64,000 bases of DNA from Eucalyptus grandis (lineage: Eukaryota > Streptophyta > Magnoliopsida > Myrtales > Myrtaceae): assembly GCF_016545825.1 (NCBI RefSeq), contig NC_052618.1, positions 50,604,331 through 50,668,330 on the forward strand, written 5' to 3'. Every line of letters starts with the position of its first letter. Positions within the stretch are counted from its first letter, which is position 1. The translations under genes and the position numbers were made by a program. Positions 36,114 to 46,335 of this stretch are shown here, piece after piece. Below the pieces are notes generated by a model, which made no database searches, was not told the DNA's origin, and worked only from the letters and a program-made list of their open reading frames with translations.

Positions 36114-37690
36114 TTGTCTAGCGAGGGAAAGCAAGTCAAAGTCTTCCACCATCTTCCTTGCTCAATTGCAAAGAAAGTGGTAAGGCAAAAGCTGACAAGA
36201 CCTAATCAACATAATTTTTTTTTTTTTTTTTTGAGGGGGGGGGGGGGGGGGGCAAGGACTGGCGAGGAGATGCAAGTTAAAGTCTTCCACCATCTTGCTT
36301 GCTCAATTGCAAAGAAAGTGATAAGGCAAATGCTGACAAGACCTAAAAGAAGAGAGTGAGGGTGAGGACGAGGGTCGGGTGGGGGGGGGTGGGGGACTAG
36401 TGAGCTTTGCAAGCGATAAGGCAGGCGACAAGACCTAAAAGAAAGAGAGAGGGGAGGGAGGAGGACTGGTGAGCGAAAGCAATACAAAGTCTTCCACTAT
36501 CTTGCTTGCTTAGTTACAAAAGAAAGCAATACGACAAAAACTAACAAGACCTAAAAGGAAGGGGGGAGGGGACGAACTAGCGAGGAAAAGCAAGTTAAAG
36601 TCTTCCACCATCTTGCTTGCTCAGTTGCAAAGAAAGTGATAAGGCAAATGCTGACAAGACCTAAATGAAGAGAGTGAGGGTAAGGACGAGGGGGGGGGGG
36701 GAGGACTAGCGAGGAAAAGCAAGTCAAAGTATTCCACCATCTTGCTTGCTTTGCAAAGAAAGTGATAAGGCAAAAGCTAACAAGACCTAAAAGAAGAGGG
36801 GGAGGGGGAAGGACTGGTGAGGAAAAGCAAGTCAAAGTCTTCCACCATCTTGCTTGCTTAGTTACAAAGAAAGTGATAAGACAAAAACTGACAAGACCTA
36901 AAAGGAAGGGGGGGGGGAGACTGGCGAGGAAAAGCAAGTCAAACCATTCCACCAACTTGCTTGCTTTGCAAATAAAGTGATAAGACAAAAGCTGACAAGA
37001 CCTAAAAGAAAGAGTGGGGAGGGGGGAGGGGAGGGGAGGGGGAGGACTATTGAGGAAAAGCAAGTCAAAGTCTTCCACCATCTTGCTTGCTTGCAAAGAA
37101 AGTTAAGGTAAAAGGACTGGTGAGGAAAAGCAAGTCAAAGTCTTCCACCATCTTGCTTGCTTAGTTACAAAGAAAGCGATAAGACAAAAGCTGACAAGAC
37201 CTAAAAGGAAGGGGGGGGGGACGGACTAGTGAGGAAAAGCAAGTCAAAGTCTTCCATCATCTTGCTTCCTCAGTTGCAAAGAAAGTGATAAGGCAAAAGC
37301 TAACAAGACCTAAAAGAAGGGGGAAGGACTGGTGAGGAAAAGCAAGTCAAAGTCTTCCACCATCTTACTTGCTTAGTTGTAGAGAAAGCGATAAGGCAAA
37401 AGCTAACATGACCTAAAAGAAGAGTAGGGGAGAACTGGCAAAGAAAAGCAAATCAAAGTCTTCCACCATCCTGCTCACTCAATTACAAAGAAAGTGGTAA
37501 GGCAAAAGCTAACAAGACCTACTCAAAAGAAGGAGGGGGTGGAGAAGGATTGACGAGGAAAAGCAAATCAAAGTCTTCCGCCATCTTGCTTGCTAAACCA
37601 ACAAGACCTACTCAAAAGAAATGGGGGAAAAAGATTCTAGCAATTGAAAGCAAGTCAAAGTCTTCCACCATCTTGCTTGCTTAGTTGCAT
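36114..37690. repeat. Tandem array of a 70-140 bp unit, about 14 copies, with G-runs
   Basis: The landmark tcttccaccatcttgcttgc occurs about 14 times (36141, 36282, 36491, 36600, 36730, 36839, 36945, 37071, 37140, 37250, 37353, 37460, 37576 and 37660). One further copy near 36400 lacks the landmark. Each unit runs aaagcaagtcaaag, the landmark, gcaaagaaagtgataaggc, gctgacaagacctaaaa, then a purine stretch ending in 5-18 G. Units vary from about 70 to 140 bases mainly in the G-rich part. One related unit sits alone at 41193-41300 in the paralogous block, so amplification happened in this copy only. On the minus strand the array gives long proline-rich frames, which are a by-product. Confidence 0.9.
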
Positions 37691-40515
37691 TGGGAGAACA
37701 GAGACCATTATTTATGGTGAAAATATTGTCTAAATTTAATTTATAAATGATGCAACGGGGCAAATCAATTATGATATAATAATTGTACTGAAATTTGTAT
37801 TTTGCGGCTGGGGCTTTGTATGGGGTTTGCATGGTTTCTCTTAGGTGTTTTATTAAAATCTAAATGTCTGACAATACTACATAAATATGTTATACATCAA
37901 ATTGTCCTATTGACTCTAAACAACTTATATTTATCTAATAGCACATGTGGTAATATTATTGTTCTATAATTATGCTCTTTTTCCTTTAAATTGACAAGAG
38001 TGAGCCAATATAGATCATGGTCCATGAATGTGAACTCACGAATATTTGATACATGTAATCCTAATGCTAGTCTGTCATCGAGTGTTTGGCAAGAGTTGAA
38101 ATTGACATGTGAAAGCTATCTGTTACTTGAAATTACATCAACATATCCAAAAGTAGCTACCTAGATAAAGTTTGTCAAATTTTCATCTTTATTTAAATTC
38201 ATAAAATCCATTTTCCTCTGCCCTGCTTGCTTCGCTTTTGCTGCTCGTGAGTTGTTTTGTTTTTGAGATTTACATTAGATCCAACATTTTTTTGGTCCGG
38301 ATACAATTCAGCACATATATAAGATTAAAAAAAAACAATTGCTCCATATTATGAGAATGCTATTAAAAGGAGTAACATGTAAAATTAGTAAGATTTTTGC
38401 CTTCTGATGAGGAACATCCTTGTCGTTTTAGGGCTTAACAAGTTAACAGATAATGGACTGTTAAACTGATCTGAAAAATCCCATTTTGCTGGCTTTTATT
38501 GGTCATAAACCACAGGAATCAAAGGTATCTTGGTACTCTCTTAAGTGTCTTCTAGAGCAATAGTTGGATAAATGGAATAAGATTGTATCTTTGACTCTTC
38601 CCTCTTTCATCAGTCGACTGAGATGAGACATCAGTGGCCCAAAATGGAAAAGAACAAGAAGGAATAAATTCATTCACACCCATAATCTTAGTACCACCAA
38701 ATATTAAGACTTCGAAACGAGGTTAAAAATCTTGGGTTCTATTGCTCAATAGACGGTAAAAGAATGCTTCAAGTGCCTTAACTTTGCACAAAATGACACT
38801 TAAGTGCCATAACTTACGAAAGGTGCACTTAAGTGCCTAAATCGAAGTAAAATGAATCACTTGAGTGCCAATCCAGCCAAAATCCGGCCAAAACGCTAAC
38901 GTGTCAATTTTCCAGCAAAGCGAGTGCGAAACGGCGTCGTTTTAATGCTGACGTGGCCAAAAATTTAATATAAAAATTAATTTAACTTAATTTTAAAAAA
39001 AATTATTTAAATATTAAAAATTTAAAAAAAAATTAAAAAAATTAAAATTTTAAAAATTTTGAAAATTTTGAAAGATTTAGAAAATTTTAAAAGATTTAGA
39101 AAAATTTTAAAAATTAAAAAAATTATAAAATTTTAAAATTAAAAAGAAATTTAAAAATTTAAAATTTAAAAAATTTAAAAATTTTAGAAATTTTTTTTAG
39201 GAAAAGGAGGCGGGCCTAGCCAACCCTCCCCCACCTTCCGGCGATAGCGGGAGGCGGTAGCATCGAGGGCTCTGCCCTCAGTCGTTGGCTGCCTCTTCTC
39301 CTCCTCCTCCTCCATTTTTTAAAAATAAATATAAATTATATTATTATTTTATTTTAAAATTTAATTTAATTAATTTTCATATTATATTAAAATTCAACTT
39401 ATACCAAAACGTTGTTTTGGCCAATTTAAGTGCTCTATTCTGGCCAACACCCGAAATGATGTTATTTTGGTGCCGACATGGTAAAAATTTTAATATATAA
39501 ATTAATTAAATTTAATTTAAAAATTTTAAAAATTAAAAAATTTTGCAAAATTAAAAAAGTTACAAAAATTTAAAAATAAAAATAAAAAGGGAAGCTGTTG
39601 AGGGCTGAAAATTTTTGTAAATTTTTTAAATTTTTGTAAATTTCGTAAATTTTTTAAATTTTTTGTAACTTTCTAAAAATTTTTGTAAATTTTTTGAATT
39701 TTTTGTAAATTTTTTAAATTGTATGTAAATTTTGTAAATTTTATGTAAATTTTGTAAATTTTTTATAAATTTTGTAAATTTTTTGTAACTTTCTAAAAAA
39801 TTTTGTAAATTTTTAAATTTTTTGTAAATTTTTGTAAATTTTGCAAATTTTTGTAAATTTTAGATTTTTTTAGCAATTTTTTAATTTCTTTTTGTAAATT
39901 TTTGTAATTTTTTAAAGTTTCTAAATTTTTAAAATTTTTAAAATTTTTTTAAATAAATTTATTTTTAAAAAATTATTTTAAATTTAATTTAAATAATTTT
40001 TATATTATTATAAAATTCAAATGATACCAAAACGACGTCGTTTGGCCGTCGAGCTGACTCAGCTCTCCCGTGAGACACATCGGTGAGAAATATTAATATT
40101 TTAATGCCACGTATGATTTTCAGCCAGGAGATGGCACTCAGGTGATCCACTTTTCTTAAAATGTGACACTTAAGTGTCCCTTTTTGTCAAATTATGGCAC
40201 TCCAGGGGTCCGCATGTCCTCAATAGACAAACGCAAAGGATCGACGCATGAAGAGAACAAAGAATATTGTTTACCTTCACCAGCCAAAAGATTGCAAGGT
40301 CAACAGCAAATGCAGGAAAGAAATAGAAGAAAACCGTACAAAACCTTTTATTATTTACAAACACATACCATCCTAGAAACAATATGCATGCCATCAAGGG
40401 GAAGAGCTGAAAGATTGTCTTCAACACAAAATAACTATAGTCATACCTCATCTTTTTTAACATGTAAAAACAACCATTTCATTCGGCAAAATTTACCACC
40501 CTAGTCATGAAGAGC
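37605..40515. repeat. Segmental duplication, copy 1 (interrupted by a Mutator-like insertion)
   Basis: 37690-38745 and 40229-40515 together align with 41460-42720. Shared landmarks are aatttataaatgatgcaacgg (37739) with its partner at 41514, tccatgaatgtgaactcac (38021) with its partner at 41801, and ccttcaccagccaaaagattg (40276) with its partner at 42480. The two halves of copy 1 are separated by the insertion 38755-40218. No protein-coding content was recognised, although a 113-codon plus frame (40163-40504) and its counterpart at 42329-42673 are both open. Confidence 0.85.
38755..40218. mobile_element. Mutator-like non-autonomous element with target-site duplication
   Basis: Flanked by the direct repeat ctcaatagac (38745-38754 and 40219-40228), consistent with the 9-10 base duplication of Mutator-like elements. 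The ends are inverted repeats of about 80 bases at roughly two-thirds identity. Both contain gacacttaagtg and an agtgcc block; left end ggtaaaagaatgcttcaagtg, right end read inward gacatgcggacccctggagtg. The interior is extremely A/T-rich with aaatttttgtaaatttt repeats (39590-39960) and a short GC-rich centre (39190-39300). No transposase. The paralogous locus near 42425-42450 lacks it and shows the unoccupied site. Confidence 0.85.
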
Positions 40516-41192
40516 ATGATATTCAAAAAGCACATCACTCTCAAACGTACTTTTCATGCACATGGCAAGGTGCTTATATCATAAAAATTATTGCTTATAT
40601 CACTTAACGTAATTAGCCAATAAAAAATGTTTTCATTATCGACAAAAATTTAGGTCCAAACATTTTCATGAGTCATAAAAGTATCTTTTGTTCATTTGTT
40701 ATTGTTAGCGATTTTAGTGGAAATGTTTGTCAAATTCATTTTCCACAAGACAAACACACCCGTAATGTCAAATAGCTTCAATGTTTAAAACTAGGAGAGG
40801 GAAATTTGAAACAGACGTTTTACTTTAGTTTTTGCATGTGTGAAAATGAGAAAACACCGTCTCTGTCTTCCGCGGTGTTGCTAGGTCATTGGATGTGGGA
40901 ACCAAAGAAGATTTGCGTAAAAAATTGAATGCAGTTCTAGCGGATAGTTTTCAATTTTCACCCATACTACGACTTAATAATGGATTAAATTACAAAAAAA
41001 AGGTAATAAAATCATAGCAGCTTGACATATTTCATTCCATATATATAATTTGCAGCTTGCTTAAATTATATTTAAAAGAAGGTAATGAAGGAGGTGATGT
41101 ATACTCATATTTAAATCAATCTCAGTTGGTTATTTATGTGGAAAGCATACAACTTCCAAATCATGATTGTTAGCTAATCATATTTCATAGCG
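40516..41192. other. Intergenic between the duplicated blocks
   Basis: No coding, RNA or repeat signature found, apart from A/T-rich composition. Confidence 0.5.
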
Positions 41193-42720
41193 TGAGGCGA
41201 GGGAAAGCAAGTCAAAGTCATCCTTCATCTTGCTCGCTTCATTGCATTTCCCAAGTCCTCTTTTAACCAAAGAAAGGGACAAGGCAAATGCGGACAAAAC
41301 CTACTCCAAAAAATTAATAAATAAATAAAAGACTGTAGTCAACGTTCAACTTTGGAGTGATTCTTGTTCTTCCCCTGAATTTCCTCGAAGGTGTGTGAAT
41401 GTGAGGTAATCATGTATACCTATCTCTAGGGGACATCATAATTACAAACACTTAGGTTATGTTCACGGCGAGACAAGAGACCGGTCTTTATTGTGGAAAT
41501 GTTGCATAGATTAATTTATAAGTGACGCAACGGACAGTGCTAATCATAATTTGGAGCTTTTGGATGAAAGTGTGGCTACTTGTGTTTTCTAGTAAGACTT
41601 GATATAGGGTTCTCATAGTTTTTCATAGATATTTTAAGAAATTTTGATGTTTGTTGTAAATTTGATATGCATTGAACTTTTCATTTTGTTTATTAACTCC
41701 AAGTAACTCTTATTTATCTATACATTTGCTGCTCTATAACTATACATTTTTTTCTTTTTCCCTTGAAATGAAAAGGAGTGACCTAATATAAGTCATGATA
41801 CATGAATGTGAACACAAGAATATGTGATGCATTCAATTGCTAGCCTCATGAAAGGTTTGAAGAGGGTCGACATTGATTTGTCAAGCTATGGGTTGCTTGG
41901 AATATACATCAATATCCTAATAAAATTTGTCAAATTTTCATCTTTGTCCTAATTCATAATGTGTTTTCTTCTCTCATGCTTGCTCTGCTCATGGTGAGTT
42001 TATTGAGTCCACGTTAGTCCAATTATTTTCATTGATCCAGGGGAACAATAGTACGAGAGTGCTATTAAAAGGAGTAACATGAAAAACTAACAAGATTTTT
42101 GCCTTTTGCCGAGGATCAAACTTGTCATTTTCCGGCCTAACATATAACGAACCGTTAGACTGATTTGGAAAATTCTGATTTCATCAGCTTTTATTGGATA
42201 GAAACTACATAAACCAAAGGTATGTCGGTGCTCTATCACGTGTCTTCCGGAGCAATACTAAGATAAATGGAGTACTATTGGCTCTTTGACCCTTCCCTCT
42301 TTCATCCATTGACTGAGATAAGACATCAGTGGCCCAAAACACAAAAGAACAAAAAGGAATAAATTCAGTGACACCCGTACCAACATATATAAGACTTCAA
42401 AATGAGTTTAAAAATCCTGGGTCCTGCTGCACAATAAACAAAAGCAAAGGATCAACACATGAAGAAAACAGATCCTTTACCTTCACCAGCCAAAAGATTG
42501 CAAGGTCAGTAGCAAATGCAGGAAAGAGATCCAGAAGAAAACCATATGAAACCGTTTATTACTTACAAGCATATACCATCCTGGAAACTATATGCATGCC
42601 ATTAGCGGGAAGAGCTGAAAGATTGTCTTTAACACAAATTAACTATAGTCATGCGTCATCTTTTAACATGTAAACACAATGATTTCATTCGGCAAAATTG
42701 GCCACCCATGTCATGAAGTG
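41193..42720. repeat. Segmental duplication, copy 2 (keeps the empty insertion site)
   Basis: This is the paralogue of 37605-40515. It begins with one unit of the tandem array (aaagcaagtcaaagtcatcc at 41203). It continues without interruption through the place where copy 1 carries its 1.46 kb insertion: gctgcacaataaacaaaagc (about 42427) corresponds to gctcaatagacaaacgc. It ends close to the truncated BRCT gene. Confidence 0.85.
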
Positions 42721-43024
42721 CGTGGTATTCTCAAATTGGAGAGTCGCAAGCTGACAAAGCCATTTAAAGGATCGCAGCCTTCAGCCACTAATCATATGTG
42801 AAAGACAGCCAAATGTCATGTGAATCAGCAACTACTGTCCTATTCGGCAATACTAACATTTCAGCCTTCCCGTTGTTCACATGAAGAGCACAGACAATCA
42901 TAATGAAATGAGAGAAAGCAGTGTGCGATGATATACTCTATCTTCAAGCCAACTTTGAATGGTAGTTGCAGATCACTTCTTTTAGGAACACTCTTGGAGA
43001 AATCGAGCATTTGATGATGTTAAC
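42721..43024. other. Region beyond the last recognised BRCT-gene exon
   Basis: The expected next exon of the BRCT gene, which would resume with a BRCT repeat, was not found on the minus strand here or further down to 40500. The gene is probably cut off near 43000 by the neighbouring duplicated repeat block. Confidence 0.45.
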
Positions 43025-45659
43025 CTACATTCTGACAAATACAGGTCATTGTCTTCATTTTCAGAGTCTACAGCAACCCAACCATCATGATTCACTTCAC
43101 CATTGGATTGCACAGCTGCCACATCACTATTATCCTCTTCTGCAAGGAAATGGAGATCCACAAACATTGAAGACACATTCTGTGAGAGAGTAGTTTCTAA
43201 ATCTGGATCGGCATGGTGAGTATAACTGAAATGGAATGGAAGTCCTGATCTCCAACCATTGAAGAGGGGAGAGACTGTGAACTTCTAATAACTCTGTAGA
43301 GATTTTGCTGACTACTTGCAATTTTCACTAAAGACATGGAACTACCCTGAACAGGATAAGACTCCTCATTAAGACATGCTAGTCGGCAAAAGCACTCATA
43401 ATTAGAGGCAGACAACAAGATGGCTCAAAAAGAACATAAATGTTCCTACAGTTGACAGCAACAAGGTATTTTAGTAACTAAAATATCACCTTTCCTGGAA
43501 GTTGATTGATCAAACCATTTGCGATTCAAAATATGAATCTGACCCCATCTTTTAGCGACCTTGTATTTATCTTCTGGAGCTTACAGCCAGTCAAGGGCAT
43601 CGTAGTGGTACACACAGTGCTACAGAGCATCATATATGAGGCCAATAGAAAGATTCAATGGTAATAACATTGCTGAGCAATGTGCTTTGAGCAACCAACA
43701 GGCAGTCCTAACTCACACTGGAAAAGCGAGAACTGGCTGAGGATCTTTTAACAATTAGCGGTTCAAATTGTACATTGTTTAACACCTTGTTTCCTTGAAC
43801 CACAGAACACAATTCTTTAGGACTGATTTAGAAGTCAAAGTCAATGATATTGTCATGCCAGGAAGTTTCACTGTTTCTCATCGTAATCAAATTCCCAAGT
43901 AAAAGGACATTACCAAAAACCAAGATTAAATCAAGCATAGCTATTTCCTATTTCAAACTATAATCGTCACTAAACCTTGAAATGATATAGATCTTCTTTT
44001 CAAACTCTTAAATGTGTTTTCATATGCGAAGACAAGATAAAGATATGTGCATTTTGACACAGTGATCTGATATCAAAAGGAAAATATGCAAGCAAATCAC
44101 TGGACCTTAATCTTGAAGAATCAAAGGATATTTCTGCAATTAAATGAGTGCACTTCCTGGTCAATTCTGCAGAATATCTCCCACCATTTTGTGTAATATG
44201 CTTCTGAATCTCCTTCCGTGCGTCTAAGATCATGAAGGACATAAAAATTGAAGAACTGGAGGACAACCAACAGCAGCAGCTATATCAAACAATCAGTACC
44301 TGCAGGAATTCTTGTGACATTCATTGTCAATCCAGAAAATGGAAGAACTCTACAAGACCCTTGAGGTACAACACGGTGCTCAATACGGCATTGGTATAAC
44401 CAATTAATGGTGACAACAGGTCACTTCAGAACATTTAAAGCCCACTGCATGATGACAACATTAATTGATAAATACAATTTATCTCTCAAGATGGGATTCA
44501 TAAGAGAATTTGCACAGAGAATATTCAAAAAAAAAAAAAAAAATGGAGGAAACTCTTCCTAAGTTCAGCCAACTCAATCAAAGTACTACCCATGATGCTT
44601 CCCATACTCAGTGAAAAAGCATAATTAATCTCATTTAAAGTGAATTTAACCTTAACAAGATACAACAAATTCGTTACTCTTAAACTAAATTCAAATTATT
44701 AACTCCAAGACCTAAACCCTGTATTTTGCAGCCAAAATATTCTTCGCAATTACGAAGCTAACATCTGCTAAAGTTTTGGTCTGTAGAGCTTCCCCCGTTG
44801 AAGTAACCAATTTCTCAATCTCAGCCTGCAGACTCACGGAAATGGTGAAACAATAAGAGAGACGACAGGCTGCCACCATATTTGTTCAGACAAAAGCATG
44901 TCTGAAGGCAAAAGAATCAAGGGGTCACGTAGAAGGACACATGGATAAGTATAAGTGATGCGCCACGCTGAATTTGAGTGACGAGTTACGACAAAGATTA
45001 CATGCTAAAAAATCATACAAGGCCAGGCTTATCTAGGAACAGGCATACCTCCTCATCCATCTCAAATCCAGGTGCAAGGACTTCGACACCATCCATCGCA
45101 AGACAAACAAGTACACCCTTTTTGAGGTAGAGGTCTCCGTTCTTTCGCACGCGAAACCACCACACACTGCGGACCTGCAAGAAATATCCCCCATCAAAAG
45201 TAAACATTTTTTTCCCAGGCGGAAGAACTCCTCTCGACTTGCTTGACCAGCACATTGACCCCAATGCCTCCGCTTTCATTTCTCAACTGCAAGTCCTGGT
45301 TTAGCATTTAGCAGCCTCGAGGAAAAACCAGAAGAGAAGACTAGGACGAGAACAAGATCTTTACCGACTAGCTTACAACCCTTTCGCCTGAAGATCCTCG
45401 AACTTCTCAAGACGTAAAACAACCTCAAACCCAATTCTCAAAATGATCCCAAAAGCCGTTAGCGCTGCCCAATCCCAACGTACTCACGTGATCGAGGAGA
45501 AGAAACAGCGTGAAAATCGCGGGGCCCACTCCTGGAAGGGTCGCAGCAGACGGAAGGCCTCAGCTCCGTTCAGCTTGAGCGCGTCGAACAGCTCGGGAGG
45601 CACTCAAGTTCCTCGACACGAACACGTTCGCCCCCCTGAAAGGGCTTCGTCTTCGCCAT
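43025..45659 (-). pseudogene. MEI1: Multi-BRCT protein, MEI1/TopBP1-like, 3'-truncated and frame-broken
   Basis: Minus-strand exons: 45659-45488, a degraded small exon near 45300-45240, 45174-45049, 44825-44718, 44444-44300, 44223-44132, 43580-43490 and 43378-43025. Readable pieces include MAKTKPF, RGANVFVSRNL, PPELFDALKLNGAEA, DPSRSGPRDFHAVSS, GPQCVVVSRAKERRPLPQKG, CLAMDGVEVLAPGFEMDEE, VVTINWLYQCRIEHRVVPQG, SAELTRKCTHLIAE, DKYKVAKRWGQIHILNRKW, CLNEESYPVQGSS and DSENEDNDLYLSECR. The order matches the N-terminal BRCT repeats of plant MEI1 (Arabidopsis At1g77320), a TopBP1/Dpb11-type scaffold in DNA-damage signalling and meiosis. Exon 1 holds four single extra bases (172 bases; 168 without them, exactly 56 codons), and exon 45174 holds one. 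An in-frame TGA lies at 44423-44421, and the last exon has a frame change near 43220. The C-terminal BRCTs are absent. Confidence 0.85.
43581..44131 (-). other. Probable U12-type (AT-AC class) intron of the BRCT gene
   Basis: The exon ends at a codon boundary (GCA GAA, 44132) and the next bases on the minus strand are ATATCCTTTGA (44131-44121), a perfect U12-type donor. The next exon starts with GCT CCA GAA GAT at 43580. Upstream of it lies CCCTTGAC (43597-43590), matching the U12 branch site, about 10 bases before the junction. The intron would end in AA (phase-correct) or AG (one base later, frame-shifting); the usual AC is not present. A GT donor does not occur where the protein match ends. 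Confidence 0.65.
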
Positions 45660-45746
45660 TTCCTATCTTCCTTCGCCGGCAGCGACTTCCTCGACAGATG
45701 ATCGGTCTCGTTGCTAAGGATTTCTGCGAAATCCAAATGCATGTGC

Positions 45747-45748
<2 letters not shown>

Positions 45749-45779
<31 letters not shown>
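45749..45779. repeat. (GA)n microsatellite upstream of the BRCT gene
   Basis: About 15 GA units, some 90 bases upstream of the inferred start codon at 45659. On the gene's strand this is a CT-rich leader. Confidence 0.9.
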
Positions 45780-45780
<1 letters not shown>

Positions 45781-46056
45781 AACGATGAAGTGCGAAGGGA
45801 ATCGGAAGTTGGAAGAGGATGAAGGAGGAGCGACTTGGGGAAGAATTGAGTGGAGTGAGCTTTTTCTGAATTCTTCCCCAAATTGGGATGGATTAGGGTA
45901 TGAGAAAGCGAGGGAATGGGGTTTTTCTTGCGCTCTTTTCGGATTTTCCTTTTTAATTCCCCTTTTTTGTGCTATTAATTTTGTGGATAATTTCTCAAAA
46001 ACCCCCCAGCTTTCACGCCGTTGCATGACTGCTCTCGAACTGTGAAAAAGTTACGC

Positions 46057-46335
46057 ACTATGCCCGCGCCGGCGACACGAGCCATGAAAGAAAATAAAAG
46101 AAAAGAATAAAAGCAAAGAATTCAAAAAGAAAAAATTTTAAATTGCAAAAACTTATCCATGTCAACATTGACATGATAAATGATCAATATTCACATTAGC
46201 AATTTTCAATCAAAATTAGTCAAAAGAATTACATTAACGATTTGTCAAAAGTTTTAAAATTAAATTGACCAAATTTAAAAATTTATAATCGAATTGGCAT
46301 CCGTTGATGATTATTTTGTCAATTTTCCCTAAGAA
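46057..46335. repeat. Terminal fragment of a long-TIR element (opposite orientation)
   Basis: Read on the minus strand it begins gggaaaattgacaaaataat and contains gccaattcgatt and tggtcaatttaattttaaaac. The layout matches the ends of 29497-30601 and 35283-35420, followed by GC-richer gccggcgcgggc. The partner end was not found. Confidence 0.5.

Noticed and set aside
36551..37096. 181-codon minus-strand proline-rich frame (repeats of LLGLVSFCLITFF)
   Set aside because: It is the translation of the tandem array; G-runs become proline runs, and there is no start context or splice signal.
36114..37690. CRISPR-like regular repeats
   Set aside because: Units are contiguous without unique spacers, and the genome is a plant.
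40163..40504. 113-codon plus frame, with an open paralogue at 42329-42673
   Set aside because: Being open in both copies was tempting. But the frame starts inside the transposon end in copy 1, and the shared part has no domain and differs by indels.
45443..46045. 200-codon plus-strand open frame
   Set aside because: It lies opposite BRCT exon 1 and a GA microsatellite. The minus strand carries the conserved protein, so this is a GC-rich shadow.
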